The notes below the pieces were generated by a model that saw only the letters and a list, made by a program, of their open reading frames with translations, was not told where the DNA came from and ran no database searches. A program made the position numbers and the translations under genes. Of a DNA stretch of 27,484 bases, positions 15,824 through 23,871 are shown piece by piece; position 1 is the first letter of the stretch, and every line of letters begins with the position of its first letter. Origin of the DNA: CAZFQG01 sp964520785 (GTDB lineage: Bacteria; Planctomycetota; Planctomycetia; Pirellulales; Thermoguttaceae); assembly GCA_964520785.1 (NCBI GenBank), contig CAZFQG010000075.1:1-27484 (forward strand). Direction: 5' to 3'.

Positions 15824-17845
15824 ATGGAACCAAATACGAACACACTTACCATCGACCGCAGACAAATCCCCATCGAAGGGGAAAGGAATATCCTGGAAGT
15901 GGCGCGGAAGGCCGGAATCGACATTCCCACCTTCTGCTACCACAGTGAACTGAGCATCTACGGCGCCTGCCGGCTCTGCCTGGTGGATGTCGAGGGGCTC
16001 GGCATCGTCGCCAGTTGTTCGACCGCGCCGATGCCCGGCATGATCGTCCGGACCCATACCGATACCATCCGGCGGATGCGGAAGGTCGCCCTGGAACTCC
16101 TCCTGGCCAGTCACGAACAGAATTGCGCCACCTGCGGAAAGAGCGCCGATTGCCGGCTGCAGGCCCTGGCGCGCCGGTTCGGCGTCAATGAGGTCCGCTA
16201 CCGCAAGCTTTTCAAGGACGAGCCGCTCGATGTGAGCAGCCCGTCCGTTGTGCGCGATCCCAAGAAGTGCATCCTCTGCGGCGACTGCGTCCGCGCGTGC
16301 TGGGAGATCCAGGGCATCGGCGCCATCGACTTCCTGGGCCGCGGTTGCCGGACGCGGGTCGCTCCGGCGATGGACAAGAACCTGGCCGACGTGGAATGCG
16401 TCGGCTGCGGACTCTGCGCCGCCGTCTGTCCCACCGGGGCGCTGCTGCCAAAAAACCATACCCACGGACTATGGCGCGATTTGGACGATCCAAAGAAGAA
16501 GGTGGTCGTCCAGATCGCCCCGGCGGTCCGCGTGGCGATCGGGGAGATGTTCGGAATGAAACCCGGAAAGGTGGAGACGGGCCGGATCGCGGCCGCCCTG
16601 AAGGCGCTGGGTTGTGACCTTGTCTGCGACACCTCGTTCGCGGCCGACATGACGGTCCTCGAAGAGACCCGCGAGTTCCTCGACCGCAAGAAAAAAGGGG
16701 AACGCTTACCCCAGTTCACCTCGTGCTGTCCCGCGTGGGTTCGGTGCGCGGAGCAGTTCCGTCCGGAATTGCTGCCGAATCTCTCGAGTTGCCGCAGCCC
16801 CCAACAGATGTTCGGCTCGGTGGCGAAGCGGGTCTTGCCGGAGCAACTGAGCGTGCCGGAGGAAGACGTGGTCGTCGTGGCGATCATGCCCTGCACGGCA
16901 AAGAAGATGGAGGCCGGCCAGACGAAGTTCCGCAAGGACGGCGTTCCCGACGTCGACTATGTACTCACCACCGCGGAACTCGGCCGCATGATCCAGGAGG
17001 CCGGAATCGACTTCGCCGGCCTGGAGCCGGTTTCGCTCGACATGCCGCTCGGCTTCAAGAGCGGGGCCGGCGTCCTCTTCGGAACCTCGGGCGGCGTAAC
17101 GGAAGCCGTTCTCCGGTACGCCGCCGAGGAAATAACCGGCCGCGCCCCCGATTCGGTGGAGTTCCTTGAGGTCCGGGGGGACGATGCGATTCGCGTCCGT
17201 GAGCTGCGGGTTGACGGGGTCACCCTCAGCGTGGCGATCGTCCATGGGCTCCGCCAGGCCGGCGAGCTCGCCCTGGAAATCCGCGAGGGAAAGGCGAATT
17301 ACGATCTCGTGGAGGTGATGGCCTGTCCCGGTGGCTGCATCGGCGGCGCGGGCCAGCCGGTCGCCCACGACGCCGCGGTTCGCCGCAAACGGGCCGACGG
17401 TCTGTACCACGCCGATAAGATGCTCCAATTGCGGACGTCGCGTCAGAACCACCTTTTGAGGGAGTGCTACGAGGAGCACTTCGACGGCGGAGTTGGAGGC
17501 GCCGACGCCCACCGGTTGCTGCACACCGACTACCGCAGCCGAAAACGGCTTTGCGGCGAAGGGTTCGCGATTTGGGAGGAGGCGGCCGAACCGACGCTGC
17601 ACGTTTCCGTATGCCTGGGCACGAGTTGCCTGGTCCGCGGTTCGCAAACCCTCCTGCGGAGACTGATCGAGTTCGCGGAAGAGGCCGAACTGGCCGACCG
17701 CGTACGGATCGAAGCGACCTTCTGCACGGAACGATGCGACCGCGGCCCCAATGTCCGAATTGGAGAACGCGTTTTCGAACGTTGCGATTTCGAAACCGCG
17801 AAAGAAGCCATTGAAGCGGCCCTGTCCGAGAAAGTGCCCGGGTGA
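15824..17845 (+). CDS. hydA: Bifurcating [FeFe]-hydrogenase catalytic alpha subunit
   Basis: HydA reduces protons or oxidises H2 at the H-cluster. The protein has 673 residues. Domain order is NuoG-like [2Fe-2S] (C38, C49, C52, C65); His-Cys3 [4Fe-4S] (H97, C101, C104, C110); two ferredoxin [4Fe-4S] sites (C149-C159 and C192-C202); the H domain; and a C-terminal thioredoxin-like [2Fe-2S] domain (C597, C602, C634, C638). All three H-cluster signatures are intact: TSCCPAWVR (C301, C302), MPCTAKKMEA (C357) and MACPGGCIGGAGQP (C501, C505). The proton-relay cysteine C301 is present, so it should be active and belongs to prototypical group A. The C-terminal [2Fe-2S] domain matches HydA of HydABC complexes. 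It follows hydB after 94 bases with no evident promoter; GGGAG lies upstream of the ATG. HydEFG maturases are absent here. Confidence 0.96.
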   Translation: MEPNTNTLTIDRRQIPIEGERNILEVARKAGIDIPTFCYHSELSIYGACRLCLVDVEGLGIVASCSTAPMPGMIVRTHTDTIRRMRKVALELLLASHEQNCATCGKSADCRLQALARRFGVNEVRYRKLFKDEPLDVSSPSVVRDPKKCILCGDCVRACWEIQGIGAIDFLGRGCRTRVAPAMDKNLADVECVGCGLCAAVCPTGALLPKNHTHGLWRDLDDPKKKVVVQIAPAVRVAIGEMFGMKPGKVETGRIAAALKALGCDLVCDTSFAADMTVLEETREFLDRKKKGERLPQFTSCCPAWVRCAEQFRPELLPNLSSCRSPQQMFGSVAKRVLPEQLSVPEEDVVVVAIMPCTAKKMEAGQTKFRKDGVPDVDYVLTTAELGRMIQEAGIDFAGLEPVSLDMPLGFKSGAGVLFGTSGGVTEAVLRYAAEEITGRAPDSVEFLEVRGDDAIRVRELRVDGVTLSVAIVHGLRQAGELALEIREGKANYDLVEVMACPGGCIGGAGQPVAHDAAVRRKRADGLYHADKMLQLRTSRQNHLLRECYEEHFDGGVGGADAHRLLHTDYRSRKRLCGEGFAIWEEAAEPTLHVSVCLGTSCLVRGSQTLLRRLIEFAEEAELADRVRIEATFCTERCDRGPNVRIGERVFERCDFETAKEAIEAALSEKVPG

Positions 17846-17851
17846 AGTCCA

Positions 17852-19609
17852 ATGCCGATGGATTCCAATACCGGGAATAAACCGAACGCGGTTGTCTTCA
17901 CGAACAAGGCCCGATGCCGGGACTGCTACCGGTGCGTACGCGTTTGTCCCGTGAAGGCGATCCGCGTCGAGGGAGATCAGGCACACGTCGAAGAGGACCG
18001 CTGCATCGCCTGCGGGACGTGCGTCCGCGAATGCCCCCAAGGGGCGAAGGCCTTCCGGCGGGAAGTGGCGAGGGCCGAATCGCTGCTGGTCGGGGATGGC
18101 CGAGTCGCGTGCAGCGTCGCGCCGTCGGCCGCCGCGGTCTACGGCGCGGCTGGGATGACGAGGCTACCCTCCGCTCTACGGCAACTCGGTTTCGACGTCG
18201 TTTCCGAAACGGCCGTCGGCGCCGAACTGGTCGCCAAGGCCACCGCGGAACATGTACGGCGGCGGCCCGGGTCCCGGCATCTGTGCAGTTCCTGTCCCGC
18301 CGTGGTTCGTTACATCGAGCGCTACCGGCCGGAGTGCATCGGCGAGTTGGTTACGGTCATTTCACCCATGCTTGCCCACGCGGCACACCTCCGCGAAACG
18401 TTTGGGTATGATTTCGACGTCGTCTTCATCGGGCCATGCGTCGCGAAGAAGGCGGAGGCGGGCCGGTCGGCCGGAATCCACCGCGTAAACGCCGCGCTGA
18501 CGTTTTCGGAACTGGACGAATGGTTCGAACTCGCCGGCATTGAACTCGATTCGTGCGAGGAAAGCGATTTCGACGACCCGTGCCATACCGACGCGCGGCT
18601 TTTCCCCATTGAAGGGGGTGCCGCCCTGACGTCCGGATGGTCTCCCGAGCTAACCTCGGGCGGGATTGTGGCACTCAGCGGCTTCGAAGAGATCCAACGT
18701 TATCTGGACGATGCCGGCCCGGGACGCCCCAACATCGTCGAGCCGCTCTTCTGCCCCGGCGGGTGCGTCGGCGGACCGGGAGTCGACCGCGAACAGGGCG
18801 TTTTTTCCCGCCGGGCGGAAGTGATTCGTTTCGCGCGGGCCGGAAAACGGCGCGGTGAGAGCGAGACCCGCCTGCGCGAGTCGCGGCCGGTCTCGTTGGA
18901 AACCCGGTTTCAGCCGAACTGGACCTGCCGGACGGAACGCTTCAGCGAGGAACAAATCCGCGAGGTTCTCGCAGCCACTGGAAAAGCGGCCGAAGAGGAC
19001 CAACTCAATTGCGGCGCGTGCGGGTACCCTGGTTGCCGCGAAAAGGCGATCGCCGTATTGCGGGGACTCGCCCGGCCGGAGATGTGTATTCCCTACATGC
19101 GCCGTCTGGCGGAGGGCCGCGCCGACCACCTCATCGAGACGAGTCCGAACGGCATCGTCATTCTCGACGAAAAGCTTCGCATTCTGGGGATGAACCCGGC
19201 ATTCCGCCGGTTTTTCCGTTGCGGGCCCGCCCTCATCGGCAAGCCGATCTCCACGTTGATCGACCCGGACCCCTTCGAACGCCTCATCGCCCAAGCGGAA
19301 ACCTCGTACTCGGCGACCGTCGACTACTCGCGCTACGGGCTGGTGTGCCGGCTGATGATCCACCCCTTGCCGGGAGAGCGACGCTGGGCCGGGTTCTTCG
19401 TGGACATCACGGACAATCGGACGGACCGCCGCCGGCTGGAGAATCTCCGCGAACAGACCGTTTTGCAGGCGCGCGAGCTGCTCGAACAGCAAATCGCCAT
19501 GGCCGAGACGATCGCCGGGGCGCTCGGCGAGAACACGGCCAGGGCCGAAAAACTGCTTCGCGAACTCGTTCGGCAAGCGGAGGCAAAAGGAGAAGTCCAC
19601 CAACCCTGA
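17852..19609 (+). CDS. hydS: Sensory [FeFe]-hydrogenase-like protein with PAS domain (HydS type)
   Basis: This 585-residue protein resembles group C sensory hydrogenases. Two ferredoxin [4Fe-4S] motifs open it (C22-C32 and C51-C61). The H domain follows with altered signatures: CSSCPAVVRYIE (C148 as ligand, S147 at the proton-relay cysteine position), IGPCVAKKAEA (C196, G194 in place of methionine) and LFCPGGCVGGPG (C301, C305, L299 in place of methionine). Then come a further [4Fe-4S] domain, CGACGYPGC to C412; a PAS domain (about 424-520, SPNGIVILDEKLRILGMNPA); and a C-terminal coiled coil (about 521-578) that ends without an enzymatic domain. These changes are known to slow catalysis in sensory forms. 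It starts 6 bases after hydA and is followed after 25 bases by a phosphatase gene, an arrangement I recall from hfsA/hfsB-type loci of Firmicutes. Ligand and output are inferred. Confidence 0.88.
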   Translation: MPMDSNTGNKPNAVVFTNKARCRDCYRCVRVCPVKAIRVEGDQAHVEEDRCIACGTCVRECPQGAKAFRREVARAESLLVGDGRVACSVAPSAAAVYGAAGMTRLPSALRQLGFDVVSETAVGAELVAKATAEHVRRRPGSRHLCSSCPAVVRYIERYRPECIGELVTVISPMLAHAAHLRETFGYDFDVVFIGPCVAKKAEAGRSAGIHRVNAALTFSELDEWFELAGIELDSCEESDFDDPCHTDARLFPIEGGAALTSGWSPELTSGGIVALSGFEEIQRYLDDAGPGRPNIVEPLFCPGGCVGGPGVDREQGVFSRRAEVIRFARAGKRRGESETRLRESRPVSLETRFQPNWTCRTERFSEEQIREVLAATGKAAEEDQLNCGACGYPGCREKAIAVLRGLARPEMCIPYMRRLAEGRADHLIETSPNGIVILDEKLRILGMNPAFRRFFRCGPALIGKPISTLIDPDPFERLIAQAETSYSATVDYSRYGLVCRLMIHPLPGERRWAGFFVDITDNRTDRRRLENLREQTVLQARELLEQQIAMAETIAGALGENTARAEKLLRELVRQAEAKGEVHQP

Positions 19610-19634
19610 TCCCCCTTTCCCGGCAGCCGGCACC

Positions 19635-20789
19635 ATGTCACCAAGACGCTATTTCCACGTCGAAGTCGAAATCGCCCAGTCGTCGAAGCACCCCGACTCG
19701 GCATGTGGCGATCTGGTCCGGTGCGAGCGGACCACGGATGGCACGACCCTGCTGTGCGCCGATGGAATCGGTTCCGGAATGCCCGCGCGAATCGCCGCCG
19801 GGATGCTCGCCGGGAGGGTGTTCGAGTCGTTCCGGCAGGGGTTCAGCCTGAGGGACGCCTTCTGCTGCGCCGCGTCCACTTTGCGGAGGTGGCGCGAACC
19901 GGGAAAGCCGTTCGTCGCGTTCAGCCTGGCACGAATCCGGACGGACGCGATGGCGACCGTCCTGACGTACGACGCGCCCCCGCCTCTTTACGCAACTCCC
20001 AGAGACGCCGTCGTTCTGGAAGGACGGCCTTTTCCCCTGGAAGGCGGCCTGGCAACGGAGAGCACCTGCTGTCTCGAACCGGGAGAGGGGCTCCTGCTTC
20101 TGTCCGATGGAATCACCCAGGCGGGATTAGGGGGAGAAATGCCCACCGGTTGGAAGGCGGAGGGAGTGGCCCGCTACGTCGCGGGGCTCGTCTCCGAAGG
20201 GACGAAGCTGAAGTCATTGCCGCGGCTCATCGAGCGCCGTGCCCGGATGATGTGCCAAGTCGGGGGTGACGATTACACGGCCGTTTTGGCCCTATGCCGC
20301 AAAGGGCGGATCGTCAATCTTCTCACCGGGCCCCCGCTGTGCCGCGAGGACGATGCCCGCGTCGTGAGCGAGTTTCTGAGTTCGGATGGCATCAAGATCG
20401 TCTGCGGCGGCGTAACGGCCGAGGTGGTCGCGCGCGAAATGCGCGAAGAGGTCGACATCGAGCGGCGCCCGGCCAGCGCGCTGGCCCCCCCTCGCTACAA
20501 GATCAAGGGAATAGACCTGGTCACGGAAGGCGCCGTCACGCTGAATCAGGTATCCAACCTCTGGGACGAAGACCTCGCCAATCTCGAAGCGAACAGCGGC
20601 GTCACCGATCTCTCCTTGCTGTTGCACGCGGCCGACCGCGTCAATCTGTTCGTCGGCGGGGCGGTCAACCGTTCGCACGAACACGTGGTATTCCGCCAAC
20701 AGGGGATTCTCTCCCGAGAACAGGTCGTCTCGATGCTGGCGCAGCGCTTCCGCAGAGATGGAAAACTGGTCGTCGTTCGGCGAGTGTAG
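19635..20789 (+). CDS. SpoIIE/PP2C-family protein phosphatase with extra C-terminal domain
   Basis: The 384-residue protein has an N-terminal SpoIIE-type serine/threonine phosphatase domain (about 1-222). Metal-binding signatures are visible: LLCADGIGSGMPARIAAGM (D43), LLLLSDGITQAG (D158) and GGDDYTAVLAL (D212, D213). Residues about 225-384 form a second, mixed alpha/beta region beginning VNLLTGPPLCREDDARVV and containing IKIVCGGVTAEVVAREM, which I cannot assign to a characterised domain. Phosphatases of this kind act on anti-sigma antagonists or other phosphoproteins, and neither a kinase nor an antagonist lies beside it. Its place 25 bases after hydS suggests it relays the HydS signal. No clear ribosome binding site is seen before the ATG, so translation may be coupled to hydS. 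Confidence 0.85.
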   Translation: MSPRRYFHVEVEIAQSSKHPDSACGDLVRCERTTDGTTLLCADGIGSGMPARIAAGMLAGRVFESFRQGFSLRDAFCCAASTLRRWREPGKPFVAFSLARIRTDAMATVLTYDAPPPLYATPRDAVVLEGRPFPLEGGLATESTCCLEPGEGLLLLSDGITQAGLGGEMPTGWKAEGVARYVAGLVSEGTKLKSLPRLIERRARMMCQVGGDDYTAVLALCRKGRIVNLLTGPPLCREDDARVVSEFLSSDGIKIVCGGVTAEVVAREMREEVDIERRPASALAPPRYKIKGIDLVTEGAVTLNQVSNLWDEDLANLEANSGVTDLSLLLHAADRVNLFVGGAVNRSHEHVVFRQQGILSREQVVSMLAQRFRRDGKLVVVRRV

Positions 20790-20810
20790 AAGGAGCCGGC
20801 TTTCCGCCCT

Positions 20811-21326
20811 CTACCAGTCGCAGCCGCCCGCTTCGATCCGGCGTCGTACCGCCTCGACGACGTGGGGGGGCAAGAACCTCGCAAGTCCTTCGTCGGAAGC
20901 CAGCGTGGCTATCTGTTTGATCAACGAACTCGATACGTGCGCCAATTCCCCATCCGCGATCAAGAAGAGGGTCTCGACTTCGGGACACAGCCGGCGGTTC
21001 GCCATCATCATCGTCAACTCGGCCGGAATGTCGGTAATCGGACGAACGCCGCGTATCATGATCCGCGCCCCGCATTCGCGCACGAAATTGACCGCCAGGC
21101 CGGAGAACGAGCGGACCTCGACGTTGTCCAGGTCCGCCACCGCCGTACGCATCAGATCGATCCGCTCCGCGGTGCTGAACATGGGACGCTTCTCGACGTT
21201 GATGCCGACCCCGATCAACACGTGGTCGAACAGAAGACTTGCCCGCTCGATAACGTTCAAGTGGCCGAGCGTGATTGGATCGAACGACCCGGGGTAGACG
21301 GCGATTCGAGGATTGCGTTGCGGCAT
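20811..21326 (-). CDS. coaD: Phosphopantetheine adenylyltransferase
   Basis: CoaD transfers AMP from ATP to 4'-phosphopantetheine, the penultimate step of coenzyme A synthesis. From the ATG at 21326 it is 171 residues (family about 160). AVYPGSFDPITLGHLNVIERA contains the nucleotidyltransferase TxGH motif. RSFSGLAVNFVRECGARIMI with RGVRPITDIPAEL, and ELAHVSSSLIKQIA, are the further conserved blocks. A TTG at 21341 would add five residues (MTPTT) and is less likely. It converges on the hydrogenase operon, the stops being only about 20 bases apart. It lies 27 bases behind the methyltransferase-like gene on the same strand. Confidence 0.96.
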   Translation of the reverse strand: MPQRNPRIAVYPGSFDPITLGHLNVIERASLLFDHVLIGVGINVEKRPMFSTAERIDLMRTAVADLDNVEVRSFSGLAVNFVRECGARIMIRGVRPITDIPAELTMMMANRRLCPEVETLFLIADGELAHVSSSLIKQIATLASDEGLARFLPPHVVEAVRRRIEAGGCDW

Positions 21327-21353
21327 GGTGGTGGGGGTCAAGGCCTTAAGTCG

Positions 21354-21914
21354 TCAGGCGGCGGATCGCGTGTCGCGGAGAGCCTCGACGGCACATGACG
21401 CGATTTGTTCGCGCGTCATCAAACGGAACCGCCCACACTCTCGATGGGTCGCCAGGTTCGCGAACACGATCGACCCCGCATGGAGGAGCCTGGGAGCAAA
21501 GGCATACGCGGCCGCTAAAGCGGTTAAATCCTCCGGGGTAGATGCGATTACCACATCCACCGGGGCGATAGAGTAAGCGATCCGGTTCAGAGTCGAGGCA
21601 GCGGAGCCGGGTACGAGCTGAATTCTCGCGCCGGTAGTCCTAAGGTTCCGATACGCGGTCTTGAGTGCGATTCCCGGCGACTCCGGGCCGTTGCGAGCCT
21701 CGAAGAGGTCGATTCCGGTGTATCGCAGTTCCTCGCGCGGCGTCCACCAGGACGCGATTTCGATCGTCCTCATCGCACGGATTCCGACTCCGATACCCAG
21801 TTCCAGAAAGACCCTGGGATGCAAGCGGTTGACCGCGCGGTAGAGCGAGCGGTCCGCCGCCGGCCGAGAAAAATAACGTAGGTGGAGGGATTTCCAAATC
21901 GATTGCGAAGACAA
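21354..21914 (-). CDS. Class I SAM-dependent methyltransferase-like protein
   Basis: From a TTG at 21914 this is a 186-residue protein. RVFLELGIGVGIRAMRTIEIA resembles motif I of Rossmann-fold methyltransferases (E/DxGxGxG), and YTGIDLFEAR fits the acidic end of strand 2. DVVIASTPEDLTALAAAYAF and GSIVFANL could be strands 4 and 5. The N-terminal WKSLHLRYFSRPAADRSLYR is distinctive, but I cannot link it to a substrate. GGGAGG (21926 to 21921) stands 6 bases before this TTG. Another TTG at 21947 lacks such a site, and no ATG is available. It probably forms an operon with coaD. The methyltransferase fold is inferred from one motif and the size. Confidence 0.65.
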   Translation of the reverse strand: MSSQSIWKSLHLRYFSRPAADRSLYRAVNRLHPRVFLELGIGVGIRAMRTIEIASWWTPREELRYTGIDLFEARNGPESPGIALKTAYRNLRTTGARIQLVPGSAASTLNRIAYSIAPVDVVIASTPEDLTALAAAYAFAPRLLHAGSIVFANLATHRECGRFRLMTREQIASCAVEALRDTRSAA

Positions 21915-22090
21915 ATCCGCCCTCCCGATGAAGCAAAGGGACTCCAAAACAACGGCCGAGCCGTGGTGCGGCTGACTACGACGATCTTAGGGATTCTTCT
22001 GGTTAGATCGGCTGACGGTGCCTCGGAGTTTAGCCGGAGTCGGCCGAATGGTCGGACGTCGTGGCCTCGCGCGACGCGACGAACACAGGC

Positions 22091-23521
22091 CTACTCCAGC
22101 GGCTCGGGTTTCGCGAAGTCCTCTTCCATGTCGTAGGGGAGAACCCAAGCCTTGTCCCCCTGTTTGTTGCAGAAATAAAGCCGCGAAATCGAAAACTTGT
22201 CCGCGTGACCGTCCGCCCAAAGGGCGTAGAAATCGTCCCGTCCGTTCACGACTGGGCGAACGTAGGAATGGTTTCTAGGGCTGTTCCGGGTGACTTCCCG
22301 GGTCTTCTTCCAGGTTTTGCCCGCGTCGGCGCTTTCCCAGACGGCGATTTCCCCACCCACACCCCACCGCTGGGGACCGCGTTCGGTCGGGCCGATAATT
22401 CGCCAAGTGCCGTCCTTCTCGACCCAGAGTGGTCCCGTGTCGTAGTTGTGCGTCGAGTTGGTCACTTCGTGAGATTTCCATTCGCCGCCGGTCCAATGAG
22501 CAACCTCCCAGGTCCGAGGGTCTCCCTGCGGCCCGGGGCGATGATCGGAGGAGGTGACGACGAGAATGACGGGATGTCCTTCATTGTCCAGCGTCACGGA
22601 ATTCAAGTAGCAAAGGCGCCCCTCCGACTGGTAATCTCGGACGAGCGCCGGTGTCTGCGTGTCGACGAGTGGGGGTGAAAGAACCGTTCCGTCAACGGAT
22701 TTCCACGTCCGGCCCATATCGGTGGTTTCCACGTAATACAGGTTCGTCCGAAGATCAACGACCCCTTTCGGGTGCATGTTGAACGCGGTGACGACTCGGT
22801 TTCCGTGCTGATGCGTGGTTTGATAATGACCACCCATGCCGGCCAGTTTTCGATCCTCTCCGCGCGTGCCGTCCTCGCGCAGGATATTCCAGTACAACTC
22901 GCGAACGCCGGTGTATTTCGTGAACAGTTCGAGTATGCCTTCGCCGGGAACCCAGTACGGTTGAGGATAGCAGACCTCACCCTCGTATATCAAATCGAAC
23001 TCGTCGATGTCGAACGGCCGAACGCTACGATACACGAACCCCGGCCGGGTCCGCCCTCTTCCGGCGACGTACACCCACAAGTGTCCCTTTTCGTCCAATG
23101 CAACGCTCGAATTGTCGTGCGGGTCGTCGACCCCCCCTTTGTCGTGAACGATCACGGGGCGCGGAACCATACCGGTTTCGTGGTCATAGTAAGAGACCAT
23201 ATTGTAGAGGTAACGCTTCCCTTCCTTTGCTCCTCCGTAACAAAAAAACGTTTTTTTTGCCTCGGGCGCGTAGACAGCGATGGGAACATGCTTTGCCGTG
23301 TATGTCCCTAACCCCCCGGAATACTTATCGCCATAGGGCCAAAACCGCTTGGCGTCCGGTGTGTCCGAGTACTGTCCCAAGGTAAACCAAATCCCACGAT
23401 ATCCACTATCTTTTGGCTTTACACTTCTTTCTTCAGCGGGCGATCCAGTCGGGACGAGCCAAGCGAGTGTAATTATTGCAATGATGAGGATATTTCCAAA
23501 AACCTTCGTAAAGTCTGTCAT
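22091..23521 (-). CDS. Secreted BNR-repeat protein (sialidase-like beta-propeller)
   Basis: The 476-residue protein starts with a signal peptide (MTDFTKVFGNILIIAIITLAW followed by LVPTGSPAEE). The remainder is rich in propeller-type repeats with Asp-box-like phrases: VALDEKGHLWVYVAGRGR, VETTDMGRTWKSVDG and WESADAGKTWKKTREV. The last two are the SxDxGxTW-type box of BNR repeats. DDPHDNSSVALDEKGHLWV is like the BNR_4 family. Such proteins are exported and often bind or cleave polysaccharides, but no catalytic residues can be assigned. GGAAGG lies 8 bases before the ATG. It fits with the other secreted carbohydrate-related genes nearby (GH38, Gfo/Idh/MocA). Confidence 0.8.
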   Translation of the reverse strand: MTDFTKVFGNILIIAIITLAWLVPTGSPAEERSVKPKDSGYRGIWFTLGQYSDTPDAKRFWPYGDKYSGGLGTYTAKHVPIAVYAPEAKKTFFCYGGAKEGKRYLYNMVSYYDHETGMVPRPVIVHDKGGVDDPHDNSSVALDEKGHLWVYVAGRGRTRPGFVYRSVRPFDIDEFDLIYEGEVCYPQPYWVPGEGILELFTKYTGVRELYWNILREDGTRGEDRKLAGMGGHYQTTHQHGNRVVTAFNMHPKGVVDLRTNLYYVETTDMGRTWKSVDGTVLSPPLVDTQTPALVRDYQSEGRLCYLNSVTLDNEGHPVILVVTSSDHRPGPQGDPRTWEVAHWTGGEWKSHEVTNSTHNYDTGPLWVEKDGTWRIIGPTERGPQRWGVGGEIAVWESADAGKTWKKTREVTRNSPRNHSYVRPVVNGRDDFYALWADGHADKFSISRLYFCNKQGDKAWVLPYDMEEDFAKPEPLE

Positions 23522-23608
23522 GGAAGAGGCCTTCCGCGGGTTGGAGGGTGCGTTGCGCAGCAGGTGACCCGAGGCATTAGGACGTCTGCGGGCGACCGGT
23601 GACCGAGC

Positions 23609-23617
23609 ATTATATCA
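23609..23617 (-). promoter_or_regulatory. Extended -10 promoter for the BNR gene
   Basis: The reverse strand reads TGATATAAT (23617 to 23609), a perfect -10 box with the TGN extension. No good -35 is present at the usual distance, which extended -10 promoters tolerate. Transcription near 23602 would give a leader of about 80 bases. Confidence 0.5.
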
Positions 23618-23680
23618 AAACTAGCTCGAAGATACATCGTGCGAGGCGTATTTTTTTCGACTGCGGTGTTTCATATCCGA

Positions 23681-23708
23681 TTGGGTCTCGCTAGACGTGA
23701 CCTATATT
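23681..23708 (+). promoter_or_regulatory. Weak candidate promoter for the kinase cassette
   Basis: TTGGGT (23681-23686) and TATATT (23703-23708) are spaced 16 bases. The -35 is a poor match. Its place just before the inverted repeats at 23725-23791 is the main reason to list it. Confidence 0.25.
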
Positions 23709-23724
23709 TTCCGAGAAGTTCTGG

Positions 23725-23791
23725 AGCGTTTTTTCGGAATAGGCTTTGTTCCGGAAGAACAATCCCGGTTTCAGGAGCACCAAAAAACGCT
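23725..23791. repeat. Nested inverted repeats upstream of the hybrid kinase
   Basis: The outer arms AGCGTTTTTT (23725-23734) and AAAAAACGCT (23782-23791) are perfectly complementary across 47 bases. Inside lies TTGTTC-CGGAA-GAACAA (23746-23762), a perfect 6-base inverted repeat. The set could be an operator or an RNA structure in the kinase leader. Confidence 0.45.
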
Positions 23792-23871
23792 TTTGCAGAC
23801 GGCGAGCACGCAGCCTCATTCCACCGCGAGCGCGACGAATCGAGGCGCACGAGCCGCCCTTCGGATCCCAA

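Larger units (their letters stand above)
23522..23871. other. Intergenic region between divergent genes
   Basis: This 350-base gap separates the BNR gene from the hybrid kinase. It contains a candidate reverse promoter (23609-23617), a weak forward promoter (23681-23708), a T tract near 23651, and a nested pair of inverted repeats (23725-23791). An in-frame extension of the kinase from a TTG at 23746 runs through the repeat and codes for an Arg-rich stretch with no motif, so I treat the region as non-coding. Confidence 0.5.

Noticed and set aside
14311..15930. 539-codon reverse-strand ORF opposite hydB
   Set aside because: It is antisense to a fully recognisable NuoF-like gene. Its translation is Arg/Asp/Gly-rich with no motif, as expected for a GC-rich shadow frame.
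16706..18040. 444-codon reverse-strand ORF across the hydA-hydS junction
   Set aside because: It lies opposite the H domain of hydA and the start of hydS, and shows no domain signature of its own.
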